This document shows positions 24,901-39,900 of a stretch of DNA of 64,000 bases, one piece after another (the first letter of the stretch is position 1; each line of letters opens with the position of its first letter). The notes under the pieces were generated by a model. The model made no database searches. It was not told the origin of the DNA and was given only the letters and a program-made list of their open reading frames with translations. A program made the position numbers and the translations under genes. This DNA comes from Epiperipatus broadwayi (taxonomy: Eukaryota > Onychophora > Udeonychophora > Euonychophora > Peripatidae): positions 3,102,001-3,166,000 of the forward strand of contig JAQFVV010012490.1 of assembly GCA_028023455.1 (NCBI GenBank), in the 5' to 3' direction.

Positions 24901-27900
24901 AATTCAACTATAAGATAATATATTGTCCCAAAATGGAGAATATTGTGGTAGATATCTTAACCTGCCACCCATTCACAAAAACTGGCTGCAGAGAATATGC
25001 AAATGGCACCAATCTCGGTAAGTGCTGATGAATCTGTGAAACAAGACTTGAGAAATTTAACCCACTTTCATAAGAATGATCCAAAGTACAGACCAATAAT
25101 GGCAGAACTAGAGAACAAGCAGATACTGGAACTAGAGCATCATTATAAAATAAACAATGGCTTCTTACTATTTAAAACACAGTAAAATGCCACCCTCTGG
25201 AAAATTCTAGTGCCACATGAGCTCGGGACAGTTAATTCGTTAATTGATATCCAAAACCTATGTGGACATTATGGCCCTAGGGAAACAGAAAGTGCAATCC
25301 AGCATCCAATTTTATTGTGAGGAGGATGTACTCAAGCATCCTTGCCAGGTTAAGAGAATGTTAAGTGTGCATCTGAAACAATCCCCCTAATCAATCCTAT
25401 ACTGGATTTTCATACCCTTATTATCAAAGGGCCCGAAAGAACTATTGGTCGTAGATTATTGCAGACCTCTCCCCGCATTCCAAATGATTCAGATTCTTAT
25501 TCATAACCTATGATGTGTTTTCAAAATTGGTTGCAGCATACCCTGTACACGACTCTCAAAGTGTGATCTGGGCTCTCTGGTTGAAACAATTTGTAGTAAG
25601 GAAACTACAAACCATTTTGTCTGACCCACGGGTCAGCATTCACATCCAAAGAATGGATGTGACAAAATAACATAAAACATGTATTGACATCACCTATGCG
25701 AAAGGGTTATGAGGGAGTTAAATTGTTTATTTGAGACATATGCAGGAGATAACCACCAAAGTTGGCTAAATCAAACCCAAAAATACTCAAATACCTCAAT
25801 CACAATAGGAATGACTTCACGGGGTTTACTCCAGCGTGACTCCATTTTTAAAGAAGATCTAGGGTTTTGTGAAAACATTGTTTCCAGTAGAAACTGAAAG
25901 AATAAATCACAAACAGGACCAGGTTAATGCCAGGATGTCAAGTATGCATGGTTGAGAAGAGGAATAGACAAGGACCTAAGAATCCTTATGTATTTAAAAT
26001 TGGGGAGCACATATGGGTTAGAGTACCATATGTAAGCAAACCCCTGGAAAATCAAAAAGTTCTTCCCGTTATATGAAGAGCCCTTTGCTGTAAGGAAAAG
26101 ATTGGAGAAATGTATTCTTGCTAGAAAACAAAAAGGGATTAAAAGTCAACGCAAGATGTTTAAAGCCATACCACCAGAAACAGAAAAAAATAAAGGTTGA
26201 CTCAAATGGCTGACAACCAACTATAGATAGGAAGATCCACCTGCAAATGGACACTATAGAAAAGAGATAAGAGTAATAAAGATAGTCTTGCACAGGTAAT
26301 GACAGAACATAGAAAGGGGGAAAAAAATCAACAAATTATTATTATACTTGCTTTGCTTAGATAATTTAATCTAGTAGTATTTTGGTTATATCGCATGTGT
26401 ATCATTTTAAATATTAACTCATAATATTAACATATAATATTAATATTAAATTGTTCCCCACAACCAATCACTCTGTTCACCTCAAGCAAGTAAGTTCAGT
26501 CTTTTATTTATTTTTTATAAGCTATTGTGGGAATATGAAGCTGTACTTATATATCCATATATGTGCTTAACCACTTACTATTTCTTTAACTTACTGACCT
26601 TAAAGTCAACCACAGTTAATGAATATTAATATGAGATATAAAATATTTATGTATGTATAGAAAATCTGTATATATGTATTATAGGTGTGAATGTAGGCCA
26701 AATGCTGTTAAAGAAAAAAACATTTAAAATAAAAATAAATGAGAAATTCTTTAGCAAATGAACATAATGTAAGCTAATAAATTTGAGGTAATGAAGTAGA
26801 TCAAACTAACAGATAATAAGGCAATAATTCCAGGTGAACACCTTCCTGACTAAGTTTAGTAGGTTCACGTCAATTTTAAAAAAATAATGCAAGTTTAAAA
26901 TCGGCTATTTATCTGCAGAGATGAGTAACAAAACAATAGTATTTAGAAATATGGGGTGCTTTTAAAATATTTTAGACAAAGAAAAACATTAGCGGATTTT
27001 TTCCATTAATACTAAATGGGGCTGGAAAAAAAAAGAACGTTATCAAAAAAAAAAAAAGGATTACAAGTATTTCCAAGCATTCAAAGGGGGACAGAGACAA
27101 GTATAAATACTTCAAACTGTTTGTACAAAAGATTCTCGTTCTAAAATTTTTGACGGTGATATACAATATATACGTAAAATCTTGTCTGAATTATGTCAGA
27201 GTAGAGAAGCTAGCCTCCACCCTCCCATGACTTCGTATTCAGAAGGCCATCTAATAGATGGAATCCAGCTGAAGATTGGAGAGATATGCTTGAAAACTGC
27301 CTGCCTTAGCTACCTTGAAGAATCATGCCTATCTCATCCACAAAATGAAGCACCCGACTTTCTTTAATATAAAACTTCGACAGCTATCAATGCATCCTGC
27401 TTCTTTATGAAGCTTCCATCACCAACTCTTTAGCTGCCACCCTCTAAGAAGGTTCATTCATATAAGCACTTTTCTTTGTTAATGGGTACTATTTTATTCC
27501 CTTTTTTTTTCATTGTTTTTTTTTTGTTGTTGTTTTATACCTATAATATTGCATTCAAGCAAGTATTATAGGTATCAACTAATTTTCTTATTTCATTAAC
27601 ATTATATATATTCTAAAGATTAAATAGTTTTTTTTTTCTTGTATGACTGTTTTTTTTTTAATTGATTTGATTAGTAATACATATGCAGAGTATAAAGATG
27701 AGAAGTTGGATAACAGATTTAAAATTAAAACATTTCAAAATTCTACCCTCATTCCACTATTTAAGACGAAATCTGTTTGTTCAATAAATTATAGAATTTA
27801 TTGTGGCTCAAAGAAAATGTTCATTCACCTTCTATCGCATTTAATGATTTTTGAAAGATAGGGAGAGAAAGAAAAATACATTGCAATGTTTATCTTTACA

Positions 27901-30900
27901 TGTATATATTTGTAATATGGTAAACACTGATATTTATTATTTAATTACACAATGGGTAAGACACTAGTCTATATACGTGTCTGTTTAATTTAATGATTTT
28001 TAAAAGAGGGAAATACAGTGCGATCTTTACCTACATAGACTTGTGTATTTAAATGTTATTTAAATCTATAGACAAATATGTAGTTAAACAGTGATATTCA
28101 TTAATTAATCACACTATGGTTAAGATGCTACTTTATACAAGCTTTTATTTAAACTAATGATTTTTTAAAAAAAACGGGGATTTATTTGATTTTAATAACA
28201 AATTTTTCTCATAATATCATACAGTGACCTTATATCTTGATATGGAATTTTAATCAGGCTTTAATACTAGTCAGTTTGACCAAGTTTCCTATAGTAGTAC
28301 TTAGTGATAGTATTAAGGTCTCTATGTTTATTTCTTTCCAAATTACTTCATCTAGTTATTTGGTAAATACTGGTTATAGCAATTGCCCAGAGTTAATTCA
28401 TATTAAATGGGCAAATGAAAAGCAATGGATATCATCAGGCTAATGAATTCGAGTCATGCTAAGGCGAATGGGTTCCTCCCTTAAATAATGATTATCTAGC
28501 AGTAAGGGTAGCCATCCATAAATCAAATTGGCAAAAATGATGAAGACATTCTTATAGTAGAGACATACACTTGTATATTCTAACCTTCGATATCATTTAT
28601 TTAGTAACTAGTAACTATAAAACATTTATAACCTAATATTAGTAACTAGAATATAGTTTATGCTAAGTACATCGATCGCCCCTATAGTTAAGCGTCCTAT
28701 TTTCTAACCTAATAAAGTATATTCTCGGTGACATGCAAATTCACCAATGTGCATCCTCGGCCTAGTTCAGTGGTCGGTTAGTTATTAAACAATTTAGCCA
28801 CAGAGATATGCAGTTAAGACATGGAAAGAAATTAAAATTATAAAATAAATTATCATCAGTAAAATAAATATCTTGGGAAGAAAGAGAAATGCACTCATTC
28901 CCTAATTAATAATTTAGAATAAAATAACATCCTCTCCTTATCAAAAACACATTCTCTGAGCTATAAGAATTTGCACTTTTCAACAATGATGATAATGATA
29001 ACTTCTCACGTTCTTGTTAATGTTACCAAAAAAAAAATATCCACTATGTAAATCATTTGCCAATATGATCTGAAAATACTTTTCTTATAGCACAATTGTA
29101 AGTTAAACTCTTTTAAGCCACAACACAATTGTAATATCAACAATAATTGATCACCTCTTAATTAAAGAATAATTATAATGACAATAATAATCTCAGGGTT
29201 TCTTTGTCTACTTTATTAAAAAAAAAAAACTTTACAGTACTGTGCTGTCACATATGACTGGTATTCTGGTAAGCTATAGGAAACATTCACTTTACTTCAA
29301 AGTTAATGTGTCCTCATATATCATAACAACTATTATAATTATTTAAAAGGGGTGATAGATATGGTCAACAATGACATGAATAATCACATAAAATTTCGAA
29401 TAATATAGCCTTTTTATCCAGAATCTGTCACAATAATAAAAAGACAAGGGTGCTTTTTGTATCCTTCCATCATCAATGACAACACAATAAATTAACTAAG
29501 ACTAATTAATTCAACAACTTAACTAGATATCACTGGAATAATATGCAGTCAGGGTTAATAACTTGGGAATAAATTCATTCTTACAATTAAATGATGTTTA
29601 GTCTGAAGTTTGCAATTCTATAAATAATTATTAAAATAAAATGATCTGAAATATTCAAATCTGTGTAAAGTTTGTCTATCTGGTATATTAAGCTTTTGAG
29701 AGTTTGAAATGATTTCAGACTCAAGAAAATGTTTTGCAAATATTATGCAAACACACTTATATTTAGCATATAAAAAAAAAAATGAATTCACAACGAATAT
29801 TGACAAGACTATAATTTATTACTATCACAGAACTAAAAAAAAATATACAAATTTATTGAATAATATCACATTGATACAAAACATAAATCAACATTAATCT
29901 GTCTATTGTTTAGGTATAGATTAAAATGATAAATTCACATGTTTGCAATCATGCTATTGTATTGGATTGACTAGCTAAAAAGTGCAACTCATTTACTAGT
30001 ACACTAATGTATAATTTTGGTAAACTTTTTATAAAGCTTTTACTTAAAGTTATTGACTAACTATTTTTTTATTTTTTATTGATTAATACCACGATAAAGT
30101 TAATCAAGTTATGGTTTATAATTGAACGACCTTTTCCTAATTATGGGTCATTTATCAGAAGTCGCACTCACCATCTCACATTTAACTTAATGACCACCTA
30201 AGTTACGGTAAATATTTTAATTATAAGTGTAATTCAAACTATGAATATTTCTTAATTATTAACTAACACTAAACATTGCGTTTGAATATTCCTCCAAAAA
30301 ATAAGCGTTTTAAAATACGCAATTTTAACTTAACTTTCTCCATTGGTTTGCTTGTCAACTACTAGCAAGATTCAGTAGCACAATATAGATATTGATCTCA
30401 ATTACTAAGGCACTATTGATACTAAAGTGCACCTTGAGGAACTAACACCTCAAACCTAACATTTATCCTTGCCATAACTTTTAAAACAAAGCACAATAAT
30501 CAACACCTTCTATGGTGGAACTATCTTTATATTCACATGAGGAATGCAGAATAACAACAAATGTCTGCAGAGTAAAATATTACACTGAAGTATTTGGTGG
30601 TTTATTGCCTATTACTCAGGCATAAAACATATAGGTGTGGAATCTATATCCTGACCACCTAAAGAAAACGAACACGCACCAAGTATAATCCTCTCTTGGG
30701 ATTTAAAATACCTTAAATTTACTAAATATTATATCAACTATGGATTGTTCTATTCATGAGAATCGATCATCTGGACTATTAAACCTACCATAAACTTGTA
30801 TCAAAACTAATCCTCCCATGGAAAATAAAATATTTTGGGGAGATCATTTTCATCCCACAAAATAAAATACATTATAAGTATTACATATGCTGATATTAAG

Positions 30901-33900
30901 CATATATCGATCCTACACTTAGGCAAGATAAGAAAACACACTAATCATAATAAACCTATGTTACAATGTATACTTCAATCAATATCTGAAACCAATGAAC
31001 ATGACTGGAGAAAAGAATAATAATTTTAATTTTAATGAAGGAACACTCAAAAGCAATTAGTAGCATACTAGCTTAAACTAAATAAAGTGGATGTGTTATT
31101 AAAGAATAACTGTTACTAAATTACTTAATTAATATAATATCAACTCTGTTCAAACATTAACAAAGAAATATCTTGTTATAGCATTTTTTTTTTTTTTTTA
31201 GAGTTATTTCTGATAATTTTCAATATTTATTTTATCCGTTAAATATAAAATATTTTTCTTTTAAGTACCTAAAATGCAAAGTTTATATCTCCAATTGCAT
31301 TTAATAAATCAGATGTATTTCATTGGTATTACTTCATATTAAATACAAACTTAATCCGGGGTAATGATAATAAGGCACATACTTATCATTACAAGATCAT
31401 TAAAATGTTACGTGACAGATATAAACCTTAACTATATTGATATAAAAAAAAAAATATATAATTTTACAAATTAGTTTTTTCTTAAAAAAAAACATTAAAT
31501 AAACAAATGCATATCATCTCATTAGCAGAACTATTTTTCTGTGAGCTGTTTGTCCAGGTGAAGAGTTTTCATCCCGTCAAATTTTACAAAGCACTGAAAG
31601 TAATAAACGTATTTTTTTTATTCCTTTAATGAAAAGTTTTCTTTTATTTAGCAATTCTAATAATAATCGTGTAAAGAAAATTATAGTAGAACCGAAAATT
31701 AATTCTCACTTGAATTATACTAATAAAATTTGGATCCAAGAAAAGAAAAACGAATATTCTAATATAGACGATAAACACACACATTATTTATTGACTACAT
31801 GTATAATTAGCTAGCTTATATATTGAGAAAAATGTGCACTTTTTCCTGTATATTAGTACGATAATAACTGCTGCTGACTTATAGCATATATGAAGTTTTA
31901 AGAATTCCACCTTGTGTATAGTATAATATATAATTTGATTTTATTATTAAGTCATTAAAGATATTTAGTTCTCGTTCATAATCTTAGAATTTTATTTTCC
32001 AATAGTAATTTTTCCCTTAAGAATGCACATATATAATTTCACATTTATTTCCAAAGAGTTGTTCTTTTTCTATTTAAAAAAAAACATGCAGATGTATGTA
32101 TAGCTTAGTATTATTATGATTATTAATTTTTTTTCTTTTTAGACAACTCTTGGTGAATAAAATACATTTCAATGGGCAAAATGGCACAATTTAGAAATGC
32201 AGACGATTTACTTAGAATGAGCGCTAAAATTGTTTCTAGTTCTTTTTTCTTTTCTTTTTAATATTCCTTTTAATTCTTTTTCTCCTACACCAAGAAAATA
32301 TTAATAAATAATAATAAGTCACTAAATAATTATTTCCCACTTGGAAAATATTTGTTTCCTTTAATTTAGATAAAATAGAACTTTGCCTGATCCTTTTAGT
32401 TAATTCTTTCATTTTTTTTTTAACTTTGTTGAAAAACTTTTTAACTTTCATGAAGCAATAAATTTTAAATGTAGAAGTTTTTAGAGTGTAGAGAATAGCA
32501 TAAAATTGCAGAATGTCTTACCAGAGTTGTTATTCGTTCATTTTTAATGAAATTTCAATTCTCTTGCCAATTTATTGTTTTCAAAATAAATAAAATATAA
32601 TAATCTTACAAAATTTCGCACTGTTAAACTTTTGAAAGACAAGCAGACTATTATAAAAATGATTGAAGTATGAAATTGGTCATTCTTTTACCTCTAGCGA
32701 CCTCTTCCAAGAAAAACAATAGTCATTTGATTATAACATAAACAAAAGAAAAAAAAAACTTATTACAATCATATAGTTTTCAGTATTATTTAAATGGATT
32801 ACAAAGTAGTTTAATAATGAAAATAATAAATACATTTAAATCCAACAATAATTCTCTGTGATTTTAATTATATATAAATTATTTTCTACAAATGAATTTA
32901 CCAGAAGTTACTATTCCTTAGAATAAGACATCTTAAAATTATTTAATTGACATTTATGGTTTTTTCTTCTTTCTATAACCATCTAAGAATTAACTACAGT
33001 TTATTATATTTGTTTGACATTATATTAATTTGCTCTAATAAACAATATTTTAATTAAATTATTCATGTTCTTTTAAAAACATGATATTGCATTACGAAAT
33101 ATATATTCTATTCACACAAACCATGTCTGGGTGAATGAATAGCATACCTTAGTAATCAATTATTACTATTTTTTATTTTATTTTTCTTAAAGAATAGCAT
33201 TGATTTCGTGCAGAAATAATGCTAAATAAATCCAAGTGCCAAAAGCACTGGGTTACAATATATATAGGTCATGTAATAGGTGACTGATTTTTATTAATAT
33301 ATATATATATATATAGGGTATATGAGCACAGACTTTCACACCACCCACCTCTCTCCACTCTATCTAATAACACTGATACACCTAAACACATATATGCTGA
33401 AAAGATAAATAATCACCAATATACGTATTTCATGCTAAAACAGCAAACATCAGTTGGTCCAGATTATCATCTCCCACACATATATACTATAAGTGCTCAG
33501 ATATATATTAAGATAGACAATCTTCATACTTTAATGGACAGGCTCCAATCTACTACACACTCCAACTCTTCAACCATCCATCCAATTGAAAATCTGATGA
33601 TGGAATGTTCGAAGGCCACCCTGAGGCCGAGATTCTTGTCACACCCATGTTGACCTAAGATCATGTCTGCCCATTCTTGCATATGTATTAAATGGATTAT
33701 GTCCTGTACATGTGGGGTTCAGATTGACCTTAGGTCAACATGGGTGTGACAAGAATCTCGGCCTCAGGGTGGTCTTCAAGCATTCCATCATCAGATTTTC
33801 AATTGGATGGACGGTTGAAGAGTTGGAGTGGGTAGTAGATTGGAGCCTGTCCATTAAAGTATGAAGATTGTCTATCTTAATATATAACTGAGCACTTATA

Positions 33901-36900
33901 GTATATATGTGTGGGAGATGATAATCTGGACCAACTGATGATTGCTGGTTAAGCATGAAATACGTATATTGGTGATCATTTATCTTTTCAGCATATATGT
34001 GCTTGAGTGTATCAGTGTTATTAGGTAGAGTGGAGAGTGGTGAGTCATGTGAAAGTCTGTGCTCATATACCTTACATATATAGACGCAGGTATATAATAA
34101 GCCTGTGTTTCAGTTATTAATATATATATATATTCACCGCATTAAATCTCGTCTTTTAGAATAATAATGCCTATGGATATTTGCACTGTTTGCGATGCTA
34201 TGTGGGTTTATTATTTAATATCCATTATATAACTTTTTTTTTGCATAAATGTGGCTAGACTTTTATGTTAAGCCATCTATCAATTTGTTTAGCTATATAA
34301 CAGATTATTCACCTTACCAGGTATATGTACGATAGACAATTATGCACATAATCTCTACAGAACTGAAACCCAGTCACTCCAAATAATTTGTATCAATGGT
34401 TTTTTTTGTTTAAATATTGGAAGCCATAGCTAACTTTATGTACACACATAAGTACTCACTACTTGTTATATATATGTATATATTTGTATATTAATGAAAT
34501 GTAGACCTCTTTATCGGACTAATAATAAATTGTATGTAATATTAATATGTTGTGGATGTCCATCATTATAGTTGATGTTGAATTCTGATCACTATCCTAA
34601 CTAGGATTTCTTAAGAGTTTTACCTCTACCTGATCACTGGGATACATAGAGAAAATTTAAGTCTTGTGAGATTAAGGGAGTTGCTTCGATATGATTTAGA
34701 GATGTGGATAAGTTTCGAATCGCTTTAGCTAAATCTTTGGGTTTGGTTAAAGCAATTATATTTTCTGACCATTACAATACAGACATACATAAAAACCATT
34801 ACACTTTTTTAAAACCAATTTTAATTAAAAGCATTGTTTGAAATTAAAAATCAATTAATAATTAACAAACATATTAAATTATTATACATCTAATTCTTTT
34901 TTTACAAGATAGATTAGTTCCCGAAAATTACATGTAAAAATACATGGTATATATGGAAAATAAGGAGATTGATTCTGGACGTAAGAAATCAACGTAAATA
35001 ATTAAATAAACCATATGAAAAATTTCGTTAGAATGTCATGTTTTTTGTGTTATCAAATTTTACTTTATACACATTGAATATAAATAAAAAATGAGTTATA
35101 GGAACATAAATTTCATTTGAAAAATTAAAAAAAAGTTGAAAGTGATAACACAATAAAATGTTCATTGGTTTCTCTTCTCAAGCTATCAAAAACTTTATTT
35201 AAAGTTCAAAGCATATTGTTACTTCCATGTTATGAAGTAAAAAAAAAATTGAAATAAAGACTATTAATGTAATTTATTGGAATTTATTATTTTTATTTCA
35301 TTTAACTTATTAATTTTTTTTAATTTAACAACTAATGCATTCGAAAAATGAAATTGTAGACACCTGGAATTTATCAAAAATACAGGTGACATCTTGCTTG
35401 GGCATAGAACAGAATAGAACTCAAGATTTTATTCGATGTCACTTTCTGACTATAAAAGCATACATTTGCACATGATTGGAATACCATTGCTATCACTAAA
35501 ATTTGCAATATATAACTTACCATCTATGATTTTTGGCAAAATTAATAAATATAAATTTAAACAAATTAATCAATTAATTTTAAACAAAATTAAAATTTTT
35601 TTAACATCAACAAGGAATTTTTTTTAAAACCTAATGTCAAAATACAAACAGCAAAACGTCAAAAACATTACAATGCAGACAAACAAATTACCCCGTTTGC
35701 AGGAATATTGCTGAAAAAAGAATTTTTGTTTTTAAAATAAGAGGGAATAAAAAGATGAAACTTTTTTTTACATTAGAATAATAACAGACAATTTTTTTTT
35801 TAGTTTTGTGACGCAACCATGATGAACTCAACCTCAGAAACAAATTGTAAATAAATACCAAATTAAAAATATTTGCAATCTTCTAAAAAGGAAAATAAGT
35901 TATTTTATATTATCTATATTAAATTGTTTAGAATTATAAAAAAATAACTTAAGACAATCTAAGAATTACTTTGAGACTGTAAGATGATTTTTTAAAATGC
36001 TTTCCAAACAATAATGTTCGTTTCTTCATTCCAATCATGAATATGTCACAGCAGCTCTAATCCCAAAGTATCGTTTTTTGTTTGGGTTTTTTTTTTTTTA
36101 CTGATCATGTTTTTTAAAACAACTCTTGTAGAAAGAGAAATATATATATTTTTTAAACTCATGTTATTTCAAAATCATGTAAGAAATTAGACATATTACT
36201 AAATTTATGATATTTATAAAACCAATTTAACCTCAATGCATTTACAGTATTTTTTTTTCAAATAATCATTGCTAAAAATTGTCATAACAATGCTGTGTTT
36301 TTATATAAAAGAAAATTTTCTTACACATCGAATAATGAAATATTCAATTATTATTATTTACAGTAATACTACATATTTTCTTGTATTCAGCATTATTAAT
36401 ATGGAGATAATCAAAATGAATGAATTTTAATAAATTATTTGATGCTTTTAATTTTCTCATTTCAGTTCAAGGCAAACCCAAAATCTGCTTTAAAAAAACA
36501 CCACCACCATACTGCAATTAGGCTTATTAATTTAAAAGTATTTATTAATGCTTTTTCGAATTCATAAACTTCTCTTCAGCTGGGTCTTAGCACACTATTT
36601 ATGATTTATTACATCCCATAGAAATAAAGTATAACAGTTATTTGTTTAAATGTTTGTTTGTTTTTTAAATTTTGTTTGTAAATATGTGTACAAACAAATT
36701 TCATTATTATAAAAGATTAAGAATCATCTTCAAAATTTTATTTGGATAACAGAATTTTTGAACAATAGGTATTCAGATTAATGACATCCTACCATAAAAC
36801 ATATATGCCACATGAATGATGCCTATAGATCAAGCAATATTACTATGCTACATAAGGCATTAAAAGTTCGTCCAATTAAAAAAGTTATTTTTTGTCTTTA

Positions 36901-39900
36901 ATGATAAAATTAAATACTTATAATTTTCTATTTTTAAAATGTAAATGCCTTTTTTTTTTACTTTATATAATGCAGTAACATTATGCAGGAATTGAACATA
37001 GGGCACTTTTGAATATTCAAGAGTTTGCTACTGTTTTTTGATTTATAATAGTTTTAGTTCTTATCAATTTACATTATTTAGTAATATCACACTTTTTAAA
37101 AAAAAACAAGTTGGTATGTTTTGTTGCTGTAATAAAAACATGTTTAATGAATAAATTTCAATCATGTTTTCCAGAAATTTTATACTAATTAAATATTTTC
37201 AAATTTTTTACATGCAAGAAAATATTATAACACTGAAGTTAATTGGCCATATTCTGCAAAAAGTTTTGTCTTTCTTTGATAATTTTAATGTAAACAAAAA
37301 AATTCTCACTTATAATTTTTTTTAAAAGCTTAAAACATAGGATTTATTTATTGGCATTGCTTCTTTTTCTACATCGTCTTCACATGCAAAGAGAAATATC
37401 ACAGTAAATGTTTATAGAAACAAAAATGAAAAATTTTAATTAAATCATAAAAAAAAAAAAAAAAATTAAAATGTGTGCATTAAAATTTTCTTTCCAAAAA
37501 ATTAATTTGTTAAAAATATATAAAGGTTTATGGATAAAGACATAACCAAAATACATAAACTTTATTTGAAATGCATAAAAACTGTCAGATATATAATCAA
37601 CACTACCAGACTAAAAATGAGTTATCAATCATTAAAAATTTCAATTCACATAAATTGGGATATTACATATCTAAAAAGATATAATTTTCTTGAAACAAAA
37701 GAATTAAACCAAATTACTTTTACATTATTTGGTTTATATATAAGTGTACATAGAAGCATAAAACATTTTTCATTTAAAAATAGAAATAAAAATCAAGTCA
37801 TCTAAATTTCAATTTCTTACCAGAAGTTTTGCAATAAGTTGTCTTCGGCGTTTTTGCTTTGTTCTTCTTTTTTCTCGGTCTACTGAATTATTTTTAATTC
37901 CTTCCATACTACCTTCTTCAGATGATTCTTCTTCACTCCCTTCATCAAATAAACCCGACTTCATTTCTTCATCGAGTGCTTTCTGTCAAATAAAATAAAT
38001 GAATAATAATTGAAATAAAAATCAAATATATAATAACGATTATAAACAAAACAAATAAAGTAAACCTGTAATTCCTTTTCTGTAATACAAGGGTTCCGGA
38101 GCTGCTGATCAAGACGCTTTTTGTTTTGAACTTTCTTCTTTTCTACATTATGTGCATGAGTCATATATGCCTAAATATATATAATATTCAATTTTCACTA
38201 GAATTTCCAAAAAAAACAAAAAAAAACAAGTTATGTATTACAAATAAAAAAAATGAATTGCAAGACAATTTCTAGTCTTCCTTTTTTTTTTTTTTACAAG
38301 TAGTATAGATCATTTTGAATTACTAATTAATCAATTATTATTAAATAAAGAAATCAGTGTGTGGAAACATTTTTTTTTTATGTAAAAAAAATACAATATA
38401 TATTAATACATCAAAGATGATCTCCAGATTGAGGATTTTATATAATCTAGGCTTGCAGTTTGAATCTGGGCTGGGTAAACTAGAAATTTTTTTGGATTTT
38501 ATGCAGAACTAGGTTTTTTTTTAGGTTGCTAATCAAAAGCTAATCCATTATCTGTACAATTATGGATTAGCAAATAGATTTCTAGTCAATCTTAACTAGA
38601 AAGAGAAAAAAAAAGCTAAATCCTCACTATTCAGCAATAGCACTTGCCAACTAAGTAATGCAGCCTCCTTCAATATTCAATTTACACAAACATCAATCTG
38701 CATTCTCTCTCTTATTAAATCTGATAGTTCAAGACAACTAATATTTGGTAAGTTTATTTAATAGATAAAAATGGCATACAAATATCCTGATGTTCAATAC
38801 CCCATATACAAGAAATAATTAGCTATATAGTAATTTAAAAAATCATTCCTGTTAATTTCAATTCTAAAAATATTCCATATCAAGATATTAATATGAATTG
38901 TTGGGCTACAGAAAGGAGTTAGCTATTAACTGGGAGACCCTTTGATTCCTCTTGGAGGCCTTAAAGGAACCGAGCAGGGCAAATTCGTAATGTCCACTCC
39001 ATACGTTCTTGTCGTTGCAGCTGTTGGCTGCTCACCAACACCCATTAGCCAGCGTGGTGAGTTTATTGGCTTTTTACCTCTGAGTTTAATATCAAGAAAG
39101 ACGAGGGACTTTCTTCTCAGTTGCCTGAGAAGGCAGAATGAATGTTTGTGTAAATGATAAATATTTTTCCAATGCATATATACAATTATGACAGAGAAAA
39201 ATAAATCAAAGTCCTTATTTCCAGGAGGTTGTAAAGTCACCAACCAAGACAGCGGTTGGTGGCCGAAGGCAGAGGATGCTAAGAATTTCCTGATTGCGGA
39301 CCCAGGCTGCAATTTGATGACGACTTTTTATTTAGGTACGTACAATTGCAGATCACTTTCAAGTGAAGCAAGATTGTAAGAATTAGAAGAACTGTCTTAT
39401 ATTAAATGGGACATTATTGGACTTTGTGAAGTTAGAAGAAAAGGTGAAGAGACAATTAATTTAATAAGTGAACATGTATTCTATTATAAATGCACAAATA
39501 TTGAAAATACAAGTGGAGTAGGATTCATTATAAATAAAAAGTGGAAGAACAACATTGTGGAGATTGATGGTGTATCAGACAGAGTGGGAAGATTAGTTAT
39601 ACAACTTAATAGCAGATACCCAGTGCAGATAATTCAGGTTTATGCCCCAACAAGTTCTCATAGTGATGAAGTAATAGAAGATTTTTATATGGAAGGGCAA
39701 AAGGCTTTTGATCAGAGGAAACAACATTTTAAAATTGTTATGGAAGATTTTAATGCTAGAATTGGTAAACAAATGAAAGTGCTGTAGGTAATTTTGGTTA
39801 TGGTAATAGAAATGAGAGAGGACATAGACTTGTGGAGTTTGCAGAAAAAGAAAAACTTTATATTACAAATTCTTTTTTTGAGAAAAATGCTAAAAGAAAA

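Larger units (their letters stand above)
9590..34789 (+). mobile_element. Ty3/gypsy element with apparent multi-kilobase LTRs
   Basis: Two long collinear direct repeats, about 9590-21208 and 26525-34789, enclose a 5.3 kb interior that encodes gag, protease, reverse transcriptase, RNase H and integrase in the right order on the plus strand. Paired landmarks lie in the same order: 9610/26550, 10020/27070, 10330/27400, 12010/27545, 12850/27655, 13440/28240, 14560/29440, 15880/30440, 18990/33225, 20560/34170 and 21100/34690. Net of obvious insertions the shared length is about 7-8 kb. Repeats and coding region are similarly decayed, as expected for the LTRs and body of one old insertion. The whole element sits antisense in the 30.7 kb NOP53 intron. 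The alternative is a segmental duplication that happens to flank a gypsy body. Confidence 0.5.

Noticed and set aside
33582-33655. CTGATGA...GAAGG as a further hammerhead
   Set aside because: CTGATGA at 33593 is followed by a weak stem II and GAAG, but no stem III closes onto a GTC at the right place, and stem I complementarity is lacking.
38926-39312. 128-codon minus-strand frame over RTE leader
   Set aside because: Overlaps the sense RTE leader and endonuclease start; no homology recognised, and its openness is explained by higher G+C there.
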